A DNA stretch of 64,000 nucleotides from Flavobacterium pectinovorum (GTDB taxonomy: Bacteria > Bacteroidota > Bacteroidia > Flavobacteriales > Flavobacteriaceae), in contig NZ_JAFEVZ010000003.1 of the NCBI RefSeq assembly GCF_022802975.1, forward strand, positions 410,202 through 474,201, in the 5' to 3' direction. The notes beneath the pieces were generated by a model, which saw only the letters and a list, made by a program, of their open reading frames with translations, was not told where the DNA came from and made no database searches. Shown here in pieces: positions 59,064-64,000 of the stretch. The stretch's first letter is position 1, and every line of letters starts with the position of its first letter. Position numbers and translations under genes: made by a program.

Positions 59064-62000
59064 TTATCTGTATAAAGTGAAATGTCCAACAAACTCTCTA
59101 TCATCTTTCTTGTCATTTAGTTTAAGAACATACCAGTAATCACCTGTTGGTAACTCCTCGCCATTGTATTTACCATCCCATGTTTGTCCATAACGATATT
59201 TTGCAATCGCACGACCGTATCTGTCGAAAATCGAGAATTCAAGATTGTTGTAAATATTGGTACAACCAGGACCCCACTCATCAAACTGACCGTCACCATT
59301 TGGTGTAAAGATATCCGGGATACAAACATCAAAATAAATCATAGGCACGATTAATTCAAATGTACAACCATTTTGATCTCTAACTATTACTTTATAATCT
59401 GCGGTTTTGTAGATTTTGTATTTGTTAGAAGGTGTAAAATCCTCACCATTGAAACTATACTCATAAGCTGGTGATCCACCTGAAGCTGTAACCGAAATTA
59501 TATTCATTTCCGGTTGTCCTGCAGATAATGCCAGAGTTAACGGAGCAATAGCTTTAATATCAAAATTAGTGTCTACAGTACATCCGTTAGTGTGTCTTAC
59601 TGTTACTGTGTGTGTACCATGAGCAAGATTTGTAAAGATTTTATCATCCACGAATGTTCCTCCGTCAAGACTATAATCAATTTGAGTATGGTCGTCATAA
59701 CCCGGATCAATTGTAACCCTGTTTGCGTTTGCATTATTCACACAATCATAAGTTACCACATTGGTTGGGTTAAGTTCAACAGCTTCGTCCATAGCAACCG
59801 GAAGTTCATAATCACAACCATTGGCATCTAAGATATAAACTGTATGATTACCTCCTGATAAGTTTTCAAAAGTATGTTCTACTCCTGTAACACTGTCATA
59901 AGTACCATCAATAAGAGTGAAAGGACCTTTTCTCACATCAAGACTATAGCTATATGGAGCATTAGCACCTTTTATTACTATACTAAACTGACCGTTTTTC
60001 TCTCCTTTACATTGTTCTGGCAACGTTGTATCAGGAATAACAGCTGAATATAAAGGTGTTGGCTCATTAATCGTGAACGTGATTGGATGGTTACAACCTG
60101 TCGCTTCATCAAAAACATTTACCTCGTAATCTCCATGTTCTAAATTAGAGAAAACATTTGCATCTTGATACCTATTAGAGTCAGGAGAAATTGAATATTT
60201 AACTTTTCCTGATCCTCCAGTTGTTGTAATAACAACTTTTCCATCTTTGCTTCCATAACAAGTTATGTCTGTTTTAAAAGGTGTACTTGCAAAAGCATCA
60301 GTTGGTTCAGTAATTGTAATAACAGCTGAGTCATCTGAACAATCATCTCCACTAACAACGTGAACTATATAGTTTCCTGCAGCTAAATGTTCAAAATTAC
60401 CATCTGCTTTTGGTCCCTGAACGACTGTAGTTGTTCCACTAATTAATAAAGTGTAACGATAATCACCTAAACTACCTGTAGCTGACGCTACAATTACACC
60501 TGTTGCATCACCTTTACAGTTGATAACAGCATTTTGAACGTCTACATTAATATCAAGTTCTGGAAGTTCCGGAACATTAATATGTGTAGCAATACTAATA
60601 CATCCATTATCATCTTTAACATAATACTTATGTTCCCCGGGAAGTACATTGAAAGTTGCCGGAATTGCAGCCGTAAATGTTCCTGATATAGTTGCAAAAT
60701 TAGCATCTGTACTATAAGTATAAGGTCCTGTTCCTCCTGTTGCGCTCAACGTTAAAGTATCCTGAGTTAAACAAGTAGCGTTACGAGAACGAGCTAATAA
60801 TGGTGTTACAATAGTTGGTTCTGCAATTGTTATTTCAGCAGAAGTACGACTACAAGTAAATCCATCAGTAACTGTAATACTATAAGTTCCTGCTCCTAAT
60901 CCTGAGAAGCTTGGTGAAACTTGCGGACCTGAAGAAATTATTTCCGTAGGTGATATTATTCTATTCAAAGTATAACTATAATTTATACCATCTCCACCTG
61001 TTACATTAGTTGCTGTGATTGTAGCACTAGTATCTCCATAACATGGTACGATAGTCATATCCGGAACAGCAGTTACTGTAATTTGTTCAGGAATATCTAA
61101 TGGTACATTAACACTTACAATACAACCTTTTGTATCTCTAACACGGATTGTGTATAATTCAGCAGTTAAATTTGTATAATTACGAGTGTCAGACCAAACT
61201 GAAACTACTCCTGTACGGTTTTCTAACTGGAACTCATATCCATCTGACCATCCGCCAGTTGCTGATACAGAAATACTTCCGTCATTATTACCCGGAATAC
61301 AAGTAATAGCAGTATGTGTTTCTGAAATCCTCAATGCTGCATCAGGCTGTCCAATTGTGAATGTAGTAGTCACTGTACAGAATGGACGACCACTTAATAT
61401 AGCAGAAACTTTATAATCTCCAGCCGTTAAACCTGATAGGTTTAGTGGTCCTGCTGTTGTAGAAGTTCCTGAACTCGGTACCGGTCCTGATACTGTATAA
61501 GTAAAGGCACCTGCTTCATCCGGATTAGCTATATTATCAATTAAGGTAATTGTAACCGCTCCTTCATTCGAACCATAACAAACTACATCGCTATTTTTCA
61601 CTGCTTTTAGATCGAAAGTATTTGGTTCATTAACATAATGAGCTTTTTGAATACTACATCCAGTTGCCGGATTTAGTGCTGTAATAATATATTGTCCAAC
61701 TCCTAAACCTGTAAAGTTACCAGTTGAATTAGAAGGGAATGTAGTTACACTACTCACATCTGTTAAAGTATATTGAATACCTGCTATCGCTGTTCCGGAA
61801 GCATCAACAGCAGTAGCTGTGATCTCTTCAGAATTAGTACATGTAATGGCTGTTTTAACCACATTTATTTTATCTAAAGCAAGATATTGATCAATTGGTA
61901 TAAGAGTAGCATAAGTACCCATACAACCATTACTGTCATAAACATTTACAGTATAACTTCCACCTGATAAGTCATATTCAGTATAGGTGTTTGAAGTACC

Positions 62001-64000
62001 TTTTTGAACCGGAATCGGATTGCCTGCTTTAATAAATTCATAAACCGTATAAGTTCCTGAACCACCTGATACTCCAGTTAAAGGATCAACAGTAATTGTT
62101 GCAAAGTTAGATATATTGCCTGTAGTACAAACAAATTGTGAAACAGCAACATTATTTACAACTACCTGACCTGGTTCTATAACCTGAATTCTTTCAGTTG
62201 CTGTACATCCTCTTTCAGATCTTACTACTACAGTATAATTTCCAACTGTTAATCCAGTGAATACAGGTGAATCTTGTGGAGTACCTCCATTCAGACTATA
62301 CGTATATTTTGGATTATCATTTATACCTGCTGCCGGAGTATCCATAGTTGCGGTAATTGTACCGTTATTTCCTCCGTAACAAGTAATTGGTGTGGCACTT
62401 AAAGCAAATCCTGTAATTTCAGTAGCCTTTTTTAAATTAATTGTTACAAATACTTCACATAAAGTAGTCGTATCATGCACACCTATAATATGAGATCCTG
62501 AAGAAACTCCTGTTAAAGGTGTTGCTGCACCAAAAGTACCACCGTCAATATTATAAATATAGTTTCCTGAGCCACCTGTTGTTGCCACAGCTACAACACC
62601 GTCATCATCTGTACAAGAAGGAGAAGCCGTAACTGTTGGTGTAAGGATTAATGGTTCTCTAATAGTAACCTGAGTAACAGCTGAAGAACAACCATTAGCA
62701 TCTTTTACCGTTACATTATAGGTACCTGGAGCATTAACAGTTATAACATTGTTTGAATCAAAACTCACACCATCAACACTATATAATAATGCAGTGTTGA
62801 ATCCGCTTGCTGTAACAGTAATATTATAAGTGCCTAATGCACTTGGACATTCTGTCGCTACTGCGTTGGCAATCGTTGGGTTTACATCCACACGTATCAA
62901 CTGAGTGTTGGTAGCAGGACAATTATTGCTGTCTACTACATATACAATCCAGTTTACATCTGCACCGTTGTTTGTATCTACAATTAACTGGTTACTTGTA
63001 GAATAACTAGTTGGTGCCGAATCAGTAGCTCTTGCTACAGCATATCTGTAAGAACCTGTTCCTCCGGTAGCTGTAATAGTAATCGTAGCGTTATCATCGT
63101 TACAATTGATGTTTGTTGCAATTGAAGTTGAAATTAAGGCAACAGCTGGTTCAGAAATTGTGAAATTCACTTGATCTGAACAGCCAGAAACATTATCTGT
63201 AATTGTGAAAACATAATTACCCTGAGGTAAATTAGTATAACTAAATACATCACCGTTGTGGATCATTGTTCCTGCATTTGGAGACAATGAAGGAGTATAA
63301 CTTCCTGCTGTAATGTAATTTGCTATTGTTAAATTCACAGCACCTGTGCTATCTCCTTTACAATATACATCATTTAATATTTGAGATGTAACTGATATTT
63401 TATCAGCTTCTTCAACTATAATTCTTTTAGTTGTACTACAACCATTATTGTCAGTTACTTTAATAACGTAAGTGTCAGCAACCAAATTATCAAAATGATC
63501 TGTACCGCTTGGAGCAGTCACAGCTGAAGCAGGCCAAATAATTTCGTATGTAAATGGTGCTGCACCTCCTGCTACTGCATTTACAGTTACTGTTGCTACA
63601 TTTCCTGTAGTATTACAATAAATCGCTGTAGCTGATAAATCCATATCTGTTGGTGGTAAATATGGTGCAACAGCAGTTATACCAGTTGTACGGCAACCAT
63701 TAGCATCAAGAACTACATAATTAATAGTTTGTGCAGTATTTACAGTAAATGAATCTGAAGTCTGGAAAGTACTTCCTCCATTAAAACTATAACTATATAA
63801 CCCTGTACCTCCACTTGCATTAATTGTCACAATTGCGTCTTTAGCTGCATTTGTATTGTCACAGCCAAATGGTGTTACAGCTGCTGTAGCCAATAAGGCG
63901 GATGGCTCATTAATCGTTACTCCAACTGGCAATGAAACACATCCTTTAGAATCTGTAACCACAACCGAATACGATCCTGCTCTTAAGTCTGTATAAATTC
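59064..64000 (-). CDS. SprB-type repeat adhesin with type B T9SS sorting domain, N-terminus beyond the window
   Basis: The visible ~1,640 residues are the C-terminal part of a giant cell-surface protein; the frame continues to the window edge. It consists of about 17-19 tandem SprB-type repeats of 75-80 residues. Each has a first cysteine in an ITCYGSKDG-like motif, a central GGTGxYxYS strand, and a closing YTVxVxDxxGC motif followed by EP. The C-terminus carries the gliding-motility type B sorting domain: PDIFTPNGDGQFDEWGPGC, then SIFDRYGRAIAKY, WDGKYNGEELPTGDYWY and a final FTLYR. SprB is the mobile adhesin of gliding. PorP/SprF follows immediately. Confidence 0.95.
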   Translation of the reverse strand, partial: IYTDLRAGSYSVVVTDSKGCVSLPVGVTINEPSALLATAAVTPFGCDNTNAAKDAIVTINASGGTGLYSYSFNGGSTFQTSDSFTVNTAQTINYVVLDANGCRTTGITAVAPYLPPTDMDLSATAIYCNTTGNVATVTVNAVAGGAAPFTYEIIWPASAVTAPSGTDHFDNLVADTYVIKVTDNNGCSTTKRIIVEEADKISVTSQILNDVYCKGDSTGAVNLTIANYITAGSYTPSLSPNAGTMIHNGDVFSYTNLPQGNYVFTITDNVSGCSDQVNFTISEPAVALISTSIATNINCNDDNATITITATGGTGSYRYAVARATDSAPTSYSTSNQLIVDTNNGADVNWIVYVVDSNNCPATNTQLIRVDVNPTIANAVATECPSALGTYNITVTASGFNTALLYSVDGVSFDSNNVITVNAPGTYNVTVKDANGCSSAVTQVTIREPLILTPTVTASPSCTDDDGVVAVATTGGSGNYIYNIDGGTFGAATPLTGVSSGSHIIGVHDTTTLCEVFVTINLKKATEITGFALSATPITCYGGNNGTITATMDTPAAGINDNPKYTYSLNGGTPQDSPVFTGLTVGNYTVVVRSERGCTATERIQVIEPGQVVVNNVAVSQFVCTTGNISNFATITVDPLTGVSGGSGTYTVYEFIKAGNPIPVQKGTSNTYTEYDLSGGSYTVNVYDSNGCMGTYATLIPIDQYLALDKINVVKTAITCTNSEEITATAVDASGTAIAGIQYTLTDVSSVTTFPSNSTGNFTGLGVGQYIITALNPATGCSIQKAHYVNEPNTFDLKAVKNSDVVCYGSNEGAVTITLIDNIANPDEAGAFTYTVSGPVPSSGTSTTAGPLNLSGLTAGDYKVSAILSGRPFCTVTTTFTIGQPDAALRISETHTAITCIPGNNDGSISVSATGGWSDGYEFQLENRTGVVSVWSDTRNYTNLTAELYTIRVRDTKGCIVSVNVPLDIPEQITVTAVPDMTIVPCYGDTSATITATNVTGGDGINYSYTLNRIISPTEIISSGPQVSPSFSGLGAGTYSITVTDGFTCSRTSAEITIAEPTIVTPLLARSRNATCLTQDTLTLSATGGTGPYTYSTDANFATISGTFTAAIPATFNVLPGEHKYYVKDDNGCISIATHINVPELPELDINVDVQNAVINCKGDATGVIVASATGSLGDYRYTLLISGTTTVVQGPKADGNFEHLAAGNYIVHVVSGDDCSDDSAVITITEPTDAFASTPFKTDITCYGSKDGKVVITTTGGSGKVKYSISPDSNRYQDANVFSNLEHGDYEVNVFDEATGCNHPITFTINEPTPLYSAVIPDTTLPEQCKGEKNGQFSIVIKGANAPYSYSLDVRKGPFTLIDGTYDSVTGVEHTFENLSGGNHTVYILDANGCDYELPVAMDEAVELNPTNVVTYDCVNNANANRVTIDPGYDDHTQIDYSLDGGTFVDDKIFTNLAHGTHTVTVRHTNGCTVDTNFDIKAIAPLTLALSAGQPEMNIISVTASGGSPAYEYSFNGEDFTPSNKYKIYKTADYKVIVRDQNGCTFELIVPMIYFDVCIPDIFTPNGDGQFDEWGPGCTNIYNNLEFSIFDRYGRAIAKYRYGQTWDGKYNGEELPTGDYWYVLKLNDKKDDREFVGHFTLYR

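Noticed and set aside
59064..64000. Adhesin repeats considered as DNA-level tandem repeats
   Set aside because: Similarity is at protein level; the DNA units are diverged and no long exact repeats were seen.

Overview
This window is chromosomal DNA from a member of the Bacteroidota, almost certainly a Flavobacterium or a close relative. The signs are a gliding-motility gene (gldH), a type IX secretion pair (a giant repeat adhesin with a type B C-terminal sorting domain plus PorP/SprF), AT-rich DNA, promoters of the TTG-N18-21-TAnnTTTG type, almost no Shine-Dalgarno sequences, and intergenic palindromic repeat families typical of flavobacteria. No rRNA, tRNA, CRISPR array or complete IS element was seen.

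Layout. 1-11 kb: the end of a SpmB-like gene, class I fumarase, an AT-rich PD-(D/E)XK protein, the two CoA-transferase subunits scoB/scoA, PBP1A, gldH, a RicT/PSP1 protein, the tRNA U34 hydroxylase TrhO with an extra C-terminal domain, and a bacilliredoxin. 11-18.6 kb is a metal-homeostasis block: secreted thioredoxin-like protein, TonB-dependent receptor, thioredoxin-reductase-like flavoprotein, MerC protein, divergent Fur-family regulator, Nramp transporter fused to a Usp domain, and a DtxR/MntR regulator. Two operator types can be read there: TGCAA-N5-TTGCA palindromes on the merC promoter, and TTTAG-N6-CTAAA palindromes at both the TonB-receptor and Nramp promoters. 18.7-21.6 kb holds a hypothetical protein, enoyl-CoA hydratase and an NtrY-like kinase.

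21.6-37.5 kb is a heme neighbourhood: hemJ-hemH on the minus strand, a DUF1016 nuclease and an AraC regulator, a globin-like lipoprotein with a small membrane partner, then hemA-hemC-hemD-hemE, a frameshifted REP-associated (RAYT) transposase surrounded by 27-base palindromic repeats, a conserved hypothetical gene, hemF (carrying an in-frame dispersed-repeat insertion), and, after two minus-strand envelope genes, hemB with a cytochrome c. hemL is the one early-pathway gene not seen. 37.5-46 kb holds an M13 peptidase, a SCO copper chaperone, feoA-feoB with a 40-residue Cys-tailed protein, an HD hydrolase, acyl-ACP desaturase and plsC. 46-53.7 kb holds rnpA, an S41 protease, a tandem-OmpA protein, a GNAT enzyme, a DUF4837 lipoprotein, a three-LysM lytic transglycosylase and pgk. 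54-58 kb is a minus-strand group of an unknown protein, a pirin-like protein, an intradiol-dioxygenase-like lipoprotein and a LytTR two-component pair. 58-64 kb is PorP/SprF and the C-terminal ~1,640 residues of a SprB-type adhesin that runs off the window.

The most notable signals are the RAYT/palindrome system inside the heme operon, a dispersed repeat that has become coding sequence in hemF, the two readable metal-regulator operator types, an inverted repeat inside the DUF1016 gene, and at least seven distinct intergenic repeat families, several built as long perfect inverted repeats that double as terminators.
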